From: Lachnospiraceae bacterium
GTDB taxonomy: Bacteria > Bacillota > Clostridia > Lachnospirales > Lachnospiraceae
DNA length: 36,374 nt
NCBI GenBank assembly: GCA_024403515.1
Contig: JAKSRS010000021.1
Coordinates: 1 to 36,374, forward strand
Direction of reading: 5' to 3'
Below the pieces are notes generated by a model. That model made no database searches. It worked only from the letters and a program-made list of their open reading frames with translations, and was not told where the DNA came from. Numbering within the stretch: the stretch's first letter is position 1; every line of letters begins with the position of its first letter. Shown piece by piece: positions 6,724 through 14,489 of the stretch. A program made the position numbers and the translations under genes.

Positions 6724-7797
6724 TTAACCATGTGACTGAAGAGCAATTTCTTTAAGCACAGGAAGCGAACTTACAAAGCAATCCATTATTTCATCAGAGA
6801 ACTGTCCGCACTCTCCTCGCTTAATCATATCTACTGTTTCTTCGATCGAATAAGCATCCTTATAAACTCGCTTGGATACCAGTGCATCAAATACATCGGC
6901 AATAGAAACAATCTGTGCCTCTATCGGAATTTCGTTTCCCTTAAGCCCTCTAGGATATCCTCTTCCATCAAACTTTTCATGGTGATAAAGACAAATATTC
7001 CTACAATAGTTTACATACTCTTCGCTGTTTAAAAGTTCAACCTTATCAAGTATTTCGCCACCCTTTAAAGTATGAGTTTTAATCACATCAAACTCTTCAG
7101 GTGTAAGCTTTCCGGGTTTTAAAAGAATAGCATCGGGGATTGCAATCTTACCTATATCATGCATCGCTGAAGCTCTTACTATATAATCAATCTGCTCTTT
7201 GTCTATACCGCAATTAGGATACTTTTCTACCATAGCATAGCAAAGAACTCTTGTATAATCTTTAATTCGCTGAACGTGTTCACCGGTTTCAAGGTCTCTA
7301 AATTCCACGATTGAACTAAGTGCATCAATGAGGCTTTCATTGATACGGTCGAGTTCTCTTTCTTTTTCCTCAAGTTCATAGCCCTGGATTCTTACCTTGT
7401 GCTCAAGCTCTTCCTTGTATGCAAAAAGGTTTACGGCATTCTTTACTCGTTTCTGAACGATAAGTGGATTATAGGGCTTTTTAATGATATCAGATACTCC
7501 ATAATCAAGCACTTTAAGCTGCGAACTGTTTGTATCATCAACGGTTACAACAATAACAGGAATCCTTTCACCATCGGGCATAAGAATGAATTTCTTTAAA
7601 AATTCAAATCCATTCATCACCGGCATTTCAAGATCAAGCATAATTGCTGCGATACGATTCGTATCTTTCTTTATTGCCTCTAATGCCTCGATTCCGTTAG
7701 ATGCATGAATTACATTATATAAATCTTTAAAAATCTCTTCGAGTAGAAGGCGATTAATTTCTATATCGTCAACTATAAGTATAGTATCGCGCTTCAT
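6724..7797 (-). CDS. Response regulator, REC plus HD-GYP phosphodiesterase
   Basis: 357 residues. Receiver domain (1-120): the acidic pair D10/D11, the phosphoacceptor D55 (IMLDLEMPVMNG) and K107 (KKPY). A linker coiled coil (residues 130-155) leads to an HD-GYP domain with MHDIGKIAIPD near residue 212, HTLKGGEIL, and HHEKFDGRGYPRGLKG near 271. All key motifs are intact, so it should hydrolyse cyclic-di-GMP (or a related dinucleotide) when phosphorylated. It is the last gene of a three-gene operon after the Hpt and DUF1836 genes; AGGAGGAAAC precedes the ATG. The cognate kinase is not in the window; the adjacent Hpt protein is a likely phosphate donor. Confidence 0.95.
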   Translation of the reverse strand: MKRDTILIVDDIEINRLLLEEIFKDLYNVIHASNGIEALEAIKKDTNRIAAIMLDLEMPVMNGFEFLKKFILMPDGERIPVIVVTVDDTNSSQLKVLDYGVSDIIKKPYNPLIVQKRVKNAVNLFAYKEELEHKVRIQGYELEEKERELDRINESLIDALSSIVEFRDLETGEHVQRIKDYTRVLCYAMVEKYPNCGIDKEQIDYIVRASAMHDIGKIAIPDAILLKPGKLTPEEFDVIKTHTLKGGEILDKVELLNSEEYVNYCRNICLYHHEKFDGRGYPRGLKGNEIPIEAQIVSIADVFDALVSKRVYKDAYSIEETVDMIKRGECGQFSDEIMDCFVSSLPVLKEIALQSHG

Positions 7798-7812
7798 GTT
7801 TCCTCCTAATCA

Positions 7813-8166
7813 CTAAAACAACTGAGCAATCACATCAAGTGTTTCCTGGTACAAATTAACAAGCATTGGATTCTTTTCTTTAATATAGTCAAGTTTTCCT
7901 TCTTTACCTGAAAGCTCGCTATCCTTGGCTTCATCCGAAAGTTTGGTTGCACCAACCTGCTTGGCTGCATTCTTTAGTCCATGAACTTCGATAATATACC
8001 TGTCGGTATCATTGTTGGCTATTAGTTCATTAAAGAGCGGAATTTTCTCGCGACCTTCTTCTAAAAAGGCTTCCAATACTTCTTTGTAGATTTCTTCATC
8101 ATCGATACAAAGTTCCATGGCACTCGCCACATCAAAACCATAATTAGTTAAATCGCTAACCTGCAT
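7813..8166 (-). CDS. Histidine phosphotransfer (Hpt) domain protein
   Basis: 117 residues, all one Hpt four-helix bundle. The phosphorylated histidine is H62 in EVHGLKNAAKQVGA, the family pattern HxLKxxA. It has no receiver or kinase domain, so it works as a free phosphorelay intermediate. It sits 15 bases upstream of the REC-HD-GYP gene and directly after the DUF1836 gene, with GAGG ahead of its ATG. The simplest reading is that a distant hybrid kinase passes phosphate through this protein to the HD-GYP regulator. Confidence 0.93.
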   Translation of the reverse strand: MQVSDLTNYGFDVASAMELCIDDEEIYKEVLEAFLEEGREKIPLFNELIANNDTDRYIIEVHGLKNAAKQVGATKLSDEAKDSELSGKEGKLDYIKEKNPMLVNLYQETLDVIAQLF

Positions 8167-8184
8167 CTTTTTATCCTCGCTTTG

Positions 8185-8805
8185 CTATTTATTCTTGCTT
8201 CCCACGTCATCTTTGTGTTCACGTAAGCTGTCAACAATCTTTTCAATCATCAGTTTTTTAATGAACACATCGCACCCCAGCTTGCATACGAAAGAATATA
8301 ACTGCAAATACTCGCGCTCATCTTCCGGAGCATCTCCAAAATCAGATAAAGAAGCTTCGAACTTCTTCATTACATCCTCATGTATTGAATCAATCTGATT
8401 TCCAACTCCCTTAAAGATATCATTGTAGACTTCTTCAATTCCAAAGTCAGTATCTTTACCATAGTACTTTTCATTTATTGGATCGAAGAGCTCCTTTATA
8501 TCACTAATCTGTAAGAAGCTTTTGAAGTAATACATCATAATGAGAATAAGCATATGCTCTTTGGTGTACTTCTTCTTTACTGGTGGTGGAATTACATCAT
8601 TCTTAGCATAGTTGTTGATCATTGTCTTGGTGATAAGTTTTTCATCATTAATGACTCTTGAACTATGCTTAAGTTCCTCGTCGAGAAAGGTTGTTACCTG
8701 ATCCATATATAAGTCAATGGAAGGCACATCCTCGCTCCTTATGTAATGCATCCTGTCAAAGCTTGAATTAATACTGTCTAACAGATTCTGGATATCCAGG
8801 TTCAT
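8185..8805 (-). CDS. DUF1836 domain protein
   Basis: 206 residues. The core motif ITKTMINNYAKNDVIPPPVKKKYTKEHMLILIMMYYFK is a MerR-like helix-turn-helix in which the LTKTMINNYVK...PPPxKKKYxxEH pattern defines DUF1836. Members are found in Firmicutes and their function is not known; DNA binding is suspected from the fold. Here it heads a signalling operon with Hpt and REC-HD-GYP proteins. GAGAGGTG precedes the ATG, and a promoter is visible at 8848-8876. Confidence 0.87.
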   Translation of the reverse strand: MNLDIQNLLDSINSSFDRMHYIRSEDVPSIDLYMDQVTTFLDEELKHSSRVINDEKLITKTMINNYAKNDVIPPPVKKKYTKEHMLILIMMYYFKSFLQISDIKELFDPINEKYYGKDTDFGIEEVYNDIFKGVGNQIDSIHEDVMKKFEASLSDFGDAPEDEREYLQLYSFVCKLGCDVFIKKLMIEKIVDSLREHKDDVGSKNK

Positions 8806-8847
8806 CTAATCACCTCTCGAAATATGTTTCAAAGTATTACTATATTC

Positions 8848-8876
8848 ATTTTATAGTATTGAAAACTACTTCTCAA
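8848..8876 (-). promoter_or_regulatory. Promoter of the DUF1836-Hpt-HD-GYP operon
   Basis: Reverse-strand TTGAGA, 17-base spacer and TAAAAT, about 40 bases before the first start codon. A small inverted repeat (TACTATA/TATAGTA, 8838-8857) overlaps the -10. Confidence 0.6.
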
Positions 8877-9061
8877 GTATTATCTGTATTTATTTGCAGC
8901 CTTAACTCAAACTTTCTGGATATGACAACAATAGCAAAAGAATATTTACGACAAATTAACTATCTTTCACAATTCTTAATATATTTACTTCTTTACTTTA
9001 CGACTTTAATATGCTAAAATCATTTTGTTCGTGGGGAACACAGTTTGGAGGTTCTAGTGTT

Positions 9062-9349
9062 ATGAATATGAAGATAAAGACTGATTCTGTAGACTATTTA
9101 TTTGATGCAATTTTAAGTCTCAACAATAAAGAAGAGTGCTACTCTTTCTTCGAAGACTTATGTACAGTAAATGAATTACTCAGTTTATCACAGCGTTTTG
9201 AAGTTGCTTCAATGTTAAAGAAAGGACATACATACATGGAAATTGCTGAAAAGACTGGTGCTTCAACCGCAACAATCAGCCGTGTAAACCGTTCTTTAAA
9301 CTATGGAAACGATGGATACGATTTAGTATTTGATAGAATTGGTAAATAA
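9062..9349 (+). CDS. yerC: YerC/TrpR-like DNA-binding protein
   Basis: 95 residues from the ATG at 9062, with GGAGG ten bases upstream. The sequence runs DLCTVNELLSLSQRFEVASM, then GHTYMEIAEKTGASTATISR, then VNRSLNYGNDGYDLVFDRI. That is the YerC/YecD family, whose fold is that of the Trp repressor (helix-turn-helix with TGASTATISRV as the recognition helix). It is a small dimeric DNA-binding protein; what it regulates, and whether it binds tryptophan, is not known. It is a single gene, flanked by a terminator, and not near trp genes here. Confidence 0.92.
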   Translation: MNMKIKTDSVDYLFDAILSLNNKEECYSFFEDLCTVNELLSLSQRFEVASMLKKGHTYMEIAEKTGASTATISRVNRSLNYGNDGYDLVFDRIGK

Positions 9350-9377
9350 AAAAACTCCGGATTATTCCGGAGTTTTT
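9350..9377. terminator. Terminator of yerC and bactofilin (bidirectional)
   Basis: AAAAACTCCGG-ATTATT-CCGGAGTTTTT is a near-perfect hairpin with A and T runs on both sides. It serves the convergent yerC and bactofilin genes. Confidence 0.93.
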
Positions 9378-9394
9378 CTTCTTTCCTTCTTAAC

Positions 9395-9760
9395 TTAGTC
9401 AATTAAAATATCACTTGTCATATCGCAGCGACCTTCAAAGATACCCTTATCATCTACAATAAGACTCTTGGTATATAAGTCACCGTAAATCTCGCCTGTA
9501 CAGTTAACTTCAATGTGTCCAACCGAGTAAATCTCGCCATTTACAGTGCCACCAACAAATATGTCAGTGCCCTTGATAGTTCCGTTTACCACGCCACCGT
9601 TACCGATAATAAGATTTCCCTGTGAATAAATGGTACCTTTTACAATACCTTCAATTCTTACTGTTTCTTTTCCACAGTCCAACACACCGTCAAAGGTTAC
9701 TCCCTTTCCAACAATTGTGTTTACTCTATTAGTTACGTAATCGTTTGTTCTTTTGCCCAT
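9395..9760 (-). CDS. Bactofilin family cytoskeletal protein
   Basis: 121 residues. After a short polar N-terminus (through VNTIVGKGVTFDG) come six to seven short beta turns of the repeating pattern VRIEGIVKGTIYSQGNLIIG, VVNGTIKGTDIFVGG, TVNGEIYSVGHIEVN and GEIYGDLYTKSLIVDD. This is the right-handed beta-helix of bactofilins, which polymerise without nucleotides and scaffold cell-wall enzymes. It lies 20 bases after the M23-like gene in the same transcript; GGAG precedes the ATG. Pairing with a membrane LytM protein is the common bactofilin arrangement. Terminator at 9350. Confidence 0.93.
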   Translation of the reverse strand: MGKRTNDYVTNRVNTIVGKGVTFDGVLDCGKETVRIEGIVKGTIYSQGNLIIGNGGVVNGTIKGTDIFVGGTVNGEIYSVGHIEVNCTGEIYGDLYTKSLIVDDKGIFEGRCDMTSDILID

Positions 9761-9780
9761 TTTAATCTCCGTTTGTTATG

Positions 9781-10506
9781 TTAACCATTTATATCTATTA
9801 TTGTCATAGGATCAATGTATTCTCCATCCTTGGTAATCTGGTAGCCAAGTAGTGAACCATCACCGCCACCGATAAAAAGAATGTATCCTCTAACTACTTC
9901 GTCACCCTCCATAACCTTGGGTTCTCCAGCATTTCTATAGATGGAGACATAACCGTTTCCATGATCGATTGAAATAAATGTTCCGTAGTTTGTGTCTTCT
10001 CTGACCATTGTTACTACACCGTCAGCAGCTGAAACAACATCAGAGATATCTGACATCTCAAATACCGCAATCGGAACATAGTTTTCAGCCTCCGTATCCT
10101 GTTCAACATAAGATGCGGAACCTGTAAGAGGGAAAGAATTAGGATAATGCTTTTCTTCCATGATTCTTTCTTCTTCCTGGGCTTCTACGGTCTTAATTCC
10201 TATAGTAGCATTTAATACTTCGTTTTGTGACTGTAATTCAGCCTTCTGTGCATTAAGTTCATCAATCATGTCTTTCTGCTCACTGATAATTTCTCTAAAT
10301 GTCACAATATCCTTTTCAATGCGTCTTATCTGTATAAACTCAAATGCAGTTATAGCCGCTGCAACCAAAACCGCAATAATCATCGAGTTTATGCAAACTT
10401 TGAAGATATTAAATCTAGAACGGTAGTATTTAGTTTTAAAGCTTGAATAATCAGAAGTAACAGATACTGTATAATGCTTCTTTATTCGTCTCTTTCTTTT
10501 TTTCAT
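9781..10506 (-). CDS. Membrane protein with degenerate M23 (LytM) domain
   Basis: About 241 residues from the ATG at 10506 (a TTG at 10518 is an alternative; neither has a good ribosome site, so translation may be coupled to the gene upstream). An N-terminal basic stretch is followed by a membrane segment (around residues 32-52), a coiled coil (about residues 55-95) and a C-terminal LytM-like fold: SAADGVVTMVREDTNYGTFI, SIDHGNGYVSIYRN and GYILFIGGGDGS. Active M23 peptidases carry HxxxD and HxH zinc motifs; here the first is absent and the last reads LLGYQITKDG. It is therefore a catalytically dead LytM-type regulator or scaffold. It is next to bactofilin, as in many lineages. Confidence 0.85.
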   Translation of the reverse strand: MKKRKRRIKKHYTVSVTSDYSSFKTKYYRSRFNIFKVCINSMIIAVLVAAAITAFEFIQIRRIEKDIVTFREIISEQKDMIDELNAQKAELQSQNEVLNATIGIKTVEAQEEERIMEEKHYPNSFPLTGSASYVEQDTEAENYVPIAVFEMSDISDVVSAADGVVTMVREDTNYGTFISIDHGNGYVSIYRNAGEPKVMEGDEVVRGYILFIGGGDGSLLGYQITKDGEYIDPMTIIDING

Positions 10507-10518
10507 TCTTTTAACCAA

Positions 10519-11034
10519 TTACTTTGCAAGGTAGCCCTTTTCATTTAAAGCTTTCTGAATTCGAATAAGTGCTATCTCATCATGCGCTTCAATAGTGTGA
10601 AAATGAATTCCACCTGAAAGTTCACTTAAATGTTTTGATGTGCCATCCACAAACTTTTCTGCGTGATCGCTGGCTTCAATTCTGTTGGATATAGGAAGTT
10701 CAACACGAATGCTTCCATACGCAGGGCTTGGGACAGAGGTATCAAGCACTTTTCCACCATAATCAATAATAGTGCAAAGTTCATCAAAAATATCTTCACT
10801 CTTGTGACATACCTTGATTGTTGCTATATTTCTCTTCTTTTTAAAGGCAGGGTTATAAATGTACCCTTTGTTGGTAGCAATAATCTCTTCACTTGTTGCA
10901 CGAAGCAGTGCTATGTCGCCAACTACACACTGACGGCTAACACCTAACTGTCCTGCAAGTTCGGTGCCGGACAAAGGTTTGTCTGACTGCTTTAACGTAT
11001 CGATAATAGCTTTTCTGCGACTTTCACCTTCCAC
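10519..11034 (-). CDS. niaR: NiaR-like transcriptional regulator (HTH plus 3H domain)
   Basis: 171 residues from the GTG at 11034, chosen because GGAGGG lies just upstream at the right distance. An ATG at 11049 overlaps that ribosome site. The N-terminal winged helix (KAIIDTLKQSDKPLSGTELA, then GQLGVSRQCVVGDIALLRA) is followed by a 3H domain, with conserved histidines in CHKSEDIF, SDHAEKFVDG and GGIHFHTIEA. In NiaR these bind metal and nicotinate, and the protein represses NAD-synthesis or niacin-uptake genes. No NAD gene is adjacent, so the target is elsewhere. The gene runs directly into the M23-like gene. Confidence 0.87.
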   Translation of the reverse strand: MEGESRRKAIIDTLKQSDKPLSGTELAGQLGVSRQCVVGDIALLRATSEEIIATNKGYIYNPAFKKKRNIATIKVCHKSEDIFDELCTIIDYGGKVLDTSVPSPAYGSIRVELPISNRIEASDHAEKFVDGTSKHLSELSGGIHFHTIEAHDEIALIRIQKALNEKGYLAK

Positions 11035-11067
11035 GTAAAATCCCTCCATTAGTGCACACACTTTTGT

Positions 11068-11097
11068 ATTATAACCCATTTTGCGTTCAAAAAGCAA
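11068..11097 (-). promoter_or_regulatory. Promoter of niaR-M23-bactofilin
   Basis: Reverse-strand TTGCTT, 18-base spacer and TATAAT. The spacer holds the imperfect palindrome TTTTGAACGCAAAA, a possible autoregulatory site. Confidence 0.6.
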
Positions 11098-11145
11098 ATA
11101 TACATAATTTTATGCATATCTATGCCCCATTTTAGGGATTATTTC

Positions 11146-11193
11146 TTTACTTTTACGCTTCATTGTGCTAATCTAAATTTGTTGCTAGGCAAC
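11146..11193 (+). promoter_or_regulatory. Promoter and leader hairpin of the cold-shock gene
   Basis: TTTACT, 17-base spacer and TAATCT (11146-11174). The expected transcript would begin at or next to the small hairpin GTTGC-TAG-GCAAC (11181-11193), followed by a U-rich stretch ahead of the ribosome site. A 5'-terminal hairpin may stabilise the mRNA. Confidence 0.6.
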
Positions 11194-11218
11194 GTATATT
11201 TTTTTGGAGGATTTCGAA

Positions 11219-11419
11219 ATGAACAAAGGTACTGTAAAGTGGTTCAACAATCAGAAAGGTTACGGATTTATCTGTGATGAATCTGGCAAGGACGTTTTCG
11301 TTCACTACTCAGGACTTAACATGGAAGGCTTCAAGTCTCTTGAAGAAGGCGCTTCTGTAGAGTTCGACGTAGTTGAAGGTGCTAAGGGACCTCAGGCCGT
11401 AAACGTAACAAAGTTATAA
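11219..11419 (+). CDS. csp: Cold-shock protein (CspA family)
   Basis: 66 residues; GGAGG lies eight bases before the ATG. It carries both RNA-binding motifs of the cold-shock domain: RNP1-like KGYGFI and RNP2-like VFVHYS, inside the beta barrel beginning [18 protein letters not shown]. It binds single-stranded RNA/DNA and melts mRNA structure, especially in the cold. It is transcribed alone, with a 38-base leader. Codon use is that of a highly expressed gene. Confidence 0.96.
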   Translation: MNKGTVKWFNNQKGYGFICDESGKDVFVHYSGLNMEGFKSLEEGASVEFDVVEGAKGPQAVNVTKL

Positions 11420-11553
11420 GTCGAAGCTGATTCGCACTTATGTTTTAATCAGCAACACGATGTGCCTTTTCTTTATATATCTATACAAAGTTAGTGTATT
11501 TTAGAATTAGCAATACGGTTTTTTGATTAAAGAGGAGATATCCTTTAAATATC

Positions 11554-11584
11554 AAAAAGGACGCTTATATAAGCGTCCTTTTTT
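11554..11584. terminator. Bidirectional terminator of csp and hisA
   Basis: AAAAAGGACGCTT-ATAT-AAGCGTCCTTTTTT is a perfect hairpin with A and T runs, between convergent csp and hisA. Confidence 0.92.
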
Positions 11585-11601
11585 GTATAATTATTTACTG
11601 C

Positions 11602-12378
11602 CTACATACTTTTTACGTAGTCATATTCAATATTCCCACCGAACAAATCAAGCTTAGTTCCTATTGTAAAACAAAGTCTTGAGTCAGAAGCTTCATTAAT
11701 AAGCTTAATATCATCGTAACTGGATATTCCTCCGGCATAAGTTATAGGAAGATCGCATAATCTTTGGGCCTTAGCAAGAATCTTTATCAAAGTCTCATCT
11801 ACTCCCTGCCCTTTACCTTCGACATCTACTCCATGTACCAGGAATTCATCACAGAACATCGAAAGTGTAACGAAAAGTTTCTCATTCACCTCTTCTTCAG
11901 TAAACTTCTGCCATCTGTCGGTAACAACATAGTATTTACCATCTTTAGCTCTGCACGAAAGATCCAATACTATGTGTTCCTTTCCAACTGCATCAATAAG
12001 CTTATTTAAATTGTCATATTTAATCTTACCGTCAGCAAAAGCATAACTTGTAACTATTATGTGGCTGGCACCCGCTTCAATAAAGGATTGAGCATTTTCA
12101 GCCGTTATACCTCCACCAATCTGAAGCCCACCGGGATATGCCTTTAGAGCTCTTATCGCTTCTTCTTCGGAATCTTTCCTAAGCGGACTTGTTGTGGAAT
12201 TAAGGATTATTACATGAGCGCCTTTAATTCCATCCTCTTTATACTTTTTGGCATACCAGGCTGAACCCTTGGACGAAACAAAGTTTTCACTAAGGTCAAG
12301 AATATCATCACTTAATGTCGAGCCTACTATCTGCTTTACAGCCCCATCGTGTATGTCTATACAGGGTCTAAATTTCAT
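11602..12378 (-). CDS. hisA: HisA, ProFAR isomerase of the eukaryotic type
   Basis: 258 residues. It begins MKFRPCIDIHDGAVKQIVGS and has LQIGGGITAENAQSFI and ITYAGGISSYDDIKLI, the two phosphate-binding loops of a HisA/HisF TIM barrel. The FRPCIDIHDGxVKQIVG opening matches the yeast HIS6-like branch rather than the usual bacterial HisA. It converts ProFAR to PRFAR in histidine synthesis. No other his gene is nearby; it follows dapB by 14 bases, so it is co-transcribed with a lysine gene. GGAG precedes the ATG. Confidence 0.9.
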   Translation of the reverse strand: MKFRPCIDIHDGAVKQIVGSTLSDDILDLSENFVSSKGSAWYAKKYKEDGIKGAHVIILNSTTSPLRKDSEEEAIRALKAYPGGLQIGGGITAENAQSFIEAGASHIIVTSYAFADGKIKYDNLNKLIDAVGKEHIVLDLSCRAKDGKYYVVTDRWQKFTEEEVNEKLFVTLSMFCDEFLVHGVDVEGKGQGVDETLIKILAKAQRLCDLPITYAGGISSYDDIKLINEASDSRLCFTIGTKLDLFGGNIEYDYVKSM

Positions 12379-12392
12379 TAATATTCTCCATT

Positions 12393-13151
12393 TTATTTAA
12401 TAACTGAACTCATATCATAAAGTCCGGCAGGCTGGCCCTTTAAAAACTTAGCGGCTTCAACAGAACCCTTTGCAAAAATAGCTTTAGAATACGCTGTATG
12501 AGTAATTGTGATTACTTCATCAGTACCTGCAAAAATAACATCATGTTCACCAACGATTGAACCACCTCTTACGGCAGAAAGACCAATCTCTTTGTCGGAA
12601 CGTTTCTCGCGCTTTTGTGAACGGTCATATACATATTCGTATTCGTTTCCGAGTTCTTCATTAATAGAATCAGCAAGTGCAATCGCTGTACCTGAGGGTG
12701 CATCAATCTTCTGGTTATGATGCTTTTCAACGATTTCAATATCAAAGCCTGCAGGAGCGAGTACTGCTGCTACCTTCTTAAGTTCTTTTAATAGCATGTT
12801 GATACCAAGTGACATATTGGCTGAGCGAAGTATAGCTACATTCCTGGAAGTCTTATTTACAAGTTCAATCTGTTCTTCTGATAAACCTGTTGTACACAAA
12901 ACAACCGGAACTTTCTTGCTTTCACACCATGCAAGAAGCTTATCTACAACTGCTGCAGTTGAAAAATCAATTACAACATCTGCTTCAACATCACACTCAT
13001 CTATCGATTTAAAAACAGGATATGTATTTGTTTTAATATGATCTGAGATGTCAATTCCAGCCACAATTTCTGCTTCAGGATCTTTAGCACATATTCCTGT
13101 AATAACCTGTCCCATTTTGCCATTACAGCCATTCATAATAATTCTAACCAT
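12393..13151 (-). CDS. dapB: 4-hydroxy-tetrahydrodipicolinate reductase DapB
   Basis: 252 residues. It has the N-terminal Rossmann motif IIMNGCNGKMGQVI, the catalytic HHNQKIDAPSGTAI segment (HH and K) and GGSIVGEHDVIFAG in the substrate domain. It reduces the DapA product with NAD(P)H in the lysine/diaminopimelate pathway, also supplying cell-wall DAP. GGAGG is eight bases from the ATG. A terminator lies between it and dapA, so it probably has its own promoter, while hisA follows closely. Confidence 0.97.
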   Translation of the reverse strand: MVRIIMNGCNGKMGQVITGICAKDPEAEIVAGIDISDHIKTNTYPVFKSIDECDVEADVVIDFSTAAVVDKLLAWCESKKVPVVLCTTGLSEEQIELVNKTSRNVAILRSANMSLGINMLLKELKKVAAVLAPAGFDIEIVEKHHNQKIDAPSGTAIALADSINEELGNEYEYVYDRSQKREKRSDKEIGLSAVRGGSIVGEHDVIFAGTDEVITITHTAYSKAIFAKGSVEAAKFLKGQPAGLYDMSSVIK

Positions 13152-13184
13152 TATTGTATCCTCCGATTTCTATATTGTACTACA

Positions 13185-13215
13185 AAAGAAAACGCGCCGA
13201 AAGAAATTCGGCGCG
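13185..13215 (-). terminator. Terminator of dapA
   Basis: CGCGCCGAA-AGAAA-TTCGGCGCG, a 9-bp perfect stem; reverse-strand reading ends in TTTTCTTTT. Confidence 0.9.
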
Positions 13216-13223
13216 AAATAATC

Positions 13224-14126
13224 TTACTTTAATAATCCGTATGCTTTCATTGAAGCTCTCAGGCGATCTTCATTAGCAGGCTCCATAGGTGAAAGAGGCA
13301 TTCTTAAAGGTCCGGCCGCATATCCGAGCATGTTCATGGCATGCTTTACAGGAATAGGGTTAACTTCACAGAAAAGTGAGTTTACAAGGTCAATTGCTTC
13401 AAGCTGAAGCTTTGTTGAACCCTTAACATCGCCTTCAAGGTACTTTGCAACGATGTCATGTGTCTGCTTAGGTGCAACGTTACTTAAAACACTGATTACA
13501 CCAATACCGCCGAGCGAAAGAACGGGAACAATCTGATCATCATTTCCTGAATAAATGTCAATAATACCATCAGCTAAAGCTGCAAGTGTGGCAATCTGCG
13601 AGATATTTCCGCTTGCTTCCTTAATAGCAACTATATTTTCAGTATCTTTAGCAAGATCTACAACAGTCTTAGGAAGAATATTGCAACCTGTTCTTCCGGG
13701 AACATTGTAAAGAATTACAGGAATCTTTACTGCATCAGCAGTTGCCTTAAAGTGCATGTAAAGTCCCTTCTGTGTAGCCTTATTGTAGTAAGGTGATACG
13801 AGTAAAAGAGCATCGGCTCCTCGCTTTTCAGCTTCAGTTGAAAGATAAATAGCTGTTTCAGTTGAGTTAGAACCTGTACCTGCAATAACAGGAACTCTCT
13901 TGTTTACACACTTAACACAGTATTCGATAACATCAAGATGTTCTTCATGAGAAAGTGTTGATGCTTCTCCTGTTGTTCCACATATAACGATTGCATCTGT
14001 TGAATTTGCGATCTGATCTTCGATTATTTTACCAAGTTCATCGTAATTAACGCTTCCGTCCTGGTAAAAAGGTGTTACTATAGCCACCGCTGCTCCGGTG
14101 AAAATAGGTGATGCTTTTGTTGACAT
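13224..14126 (-). CDS. dapA: 4-hydroxy-tetrahydrodipicolinate synthase DapA
   Basis: 300 residues. TIM-barrel class I aldolase with GTTGEASTLSHEEH (pyruvate-binding TT and GE loop), SPYYNKATQKGLYMHF (catalytic tyrosine), LYNVPGRTGCN (second tyrosine and arginine) and IVAIKEASGN (Schiff-base lysine). It joins pyruvate and aspartate semialdehyde, the first committed step to lysine and DAP. AAGGAGG precedes the ATG. Its transcription is controlled by the lysine riboswitch at 14219-14390 and it has its own terminator, so it is a single-gene unit. Confidence 0.97.
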   Translation of the reverse strand: MSTKASPIFTGAAVAIVTPFYQDGSVNYDELGKIIEDQIANSTDAIVICGTTGEASTLSHEEHLDVIEYCVKCVNKRVPVIAGTGSNSTETAIYLSTEAEKRGADALLLVSPYYNKATQKGLYMHFKATADAVKIPVILYNVPGRTGCNILPKTVVDLAKDTENIVAIKEASGNISQIATLAALADGIIDIYSGNDDQIVPVLSLGGIGVISVLSNVAPKQTHDIVAKYLEGDVKGSTKLQLEAIDLVNSLFCEVNPIPVKHAMNMLGYAAGPLRMPLSPMEPANEDRLRASMKAYGLLK

Positions 14127-14169
14127 TTTGTGTCCTCCTTCTGATTAAAGTCGGTAGGCTTAAAGAAAT

Positions 14170-14202
14170 AAAAAAGCCGACCATAGCAAAACTACGGTCG
14201 GC
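14170..14202 (-). terminator. Riboswitch-controlled terminator before dapA
   Basis: GCCGACCGTAG-TTTTG-CTATGGTCGGC in the transcript, followed by six U. It lies 44 bases before the dapA start, between aptamer and gene, so lysine binding would end transcription here. Confidence 0.88.
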
Positions 14203-14218
14203 AAATAATTACTTACTT

Positions 14219-14390
14219 CATTGATAGCGCCCCATCTCAATTGAGATGACAGTCATACATCTATTAAATGTATGCCCAGGAATAAGCTTCGGATCTTACT
14301 CCTTCGGCGTCGTTCCCTTTCACCTGCTATCAACTGTCCCCGAGACATCCAACAGATTACTGATGAAAAACGCAACCTCTACCGTAACTG
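14219..14390 (-). ncRNA. Lysine riboswitch (L-box) of dapA
   Basis: The transcript contains the signature core elements of the lysine aptamer in order: GGTAGAGGTTGCG at the 5' end, GGTGAAAGGGAACGACGCC followed by GAAG in the middle, a hairpin CATACATTTAATAGATGTATG, the stem CATCTC/GAGATG and the closing GGGCGCTATC. These match the Bacillus lysC L-box in order and spacing. It precedes an intrinsic terminator and dapA, so it represses dapA when lysine is plentiful. Confidence 0.93.
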
Positions 14391-14407
14391 TTATTTAGTT
14401 CTCGTTA

Positions 14408-14436
14408 ATAGTATACCAGTTTATTTTAGGTGTCAA
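14408..14436 (-). promoter_or_regulatory. Promoter of the dapA riboswitch transcript
   Basis: Reverse-strand TTGACA with TACTAT after 17 bases (or TATACT after 15). The start falls just before the riboswitch core. Confidence 0.75.
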
Positions 14437-14489
14437 CCATTAATATCAGAAAGTATCCTCGATTGTATAACTAATCAGCTACTGACTGA

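Noticed and set aside
9781..10506. Active M23 endopeptidase
   Set aside because: Both zinc-binding motifs are missing.
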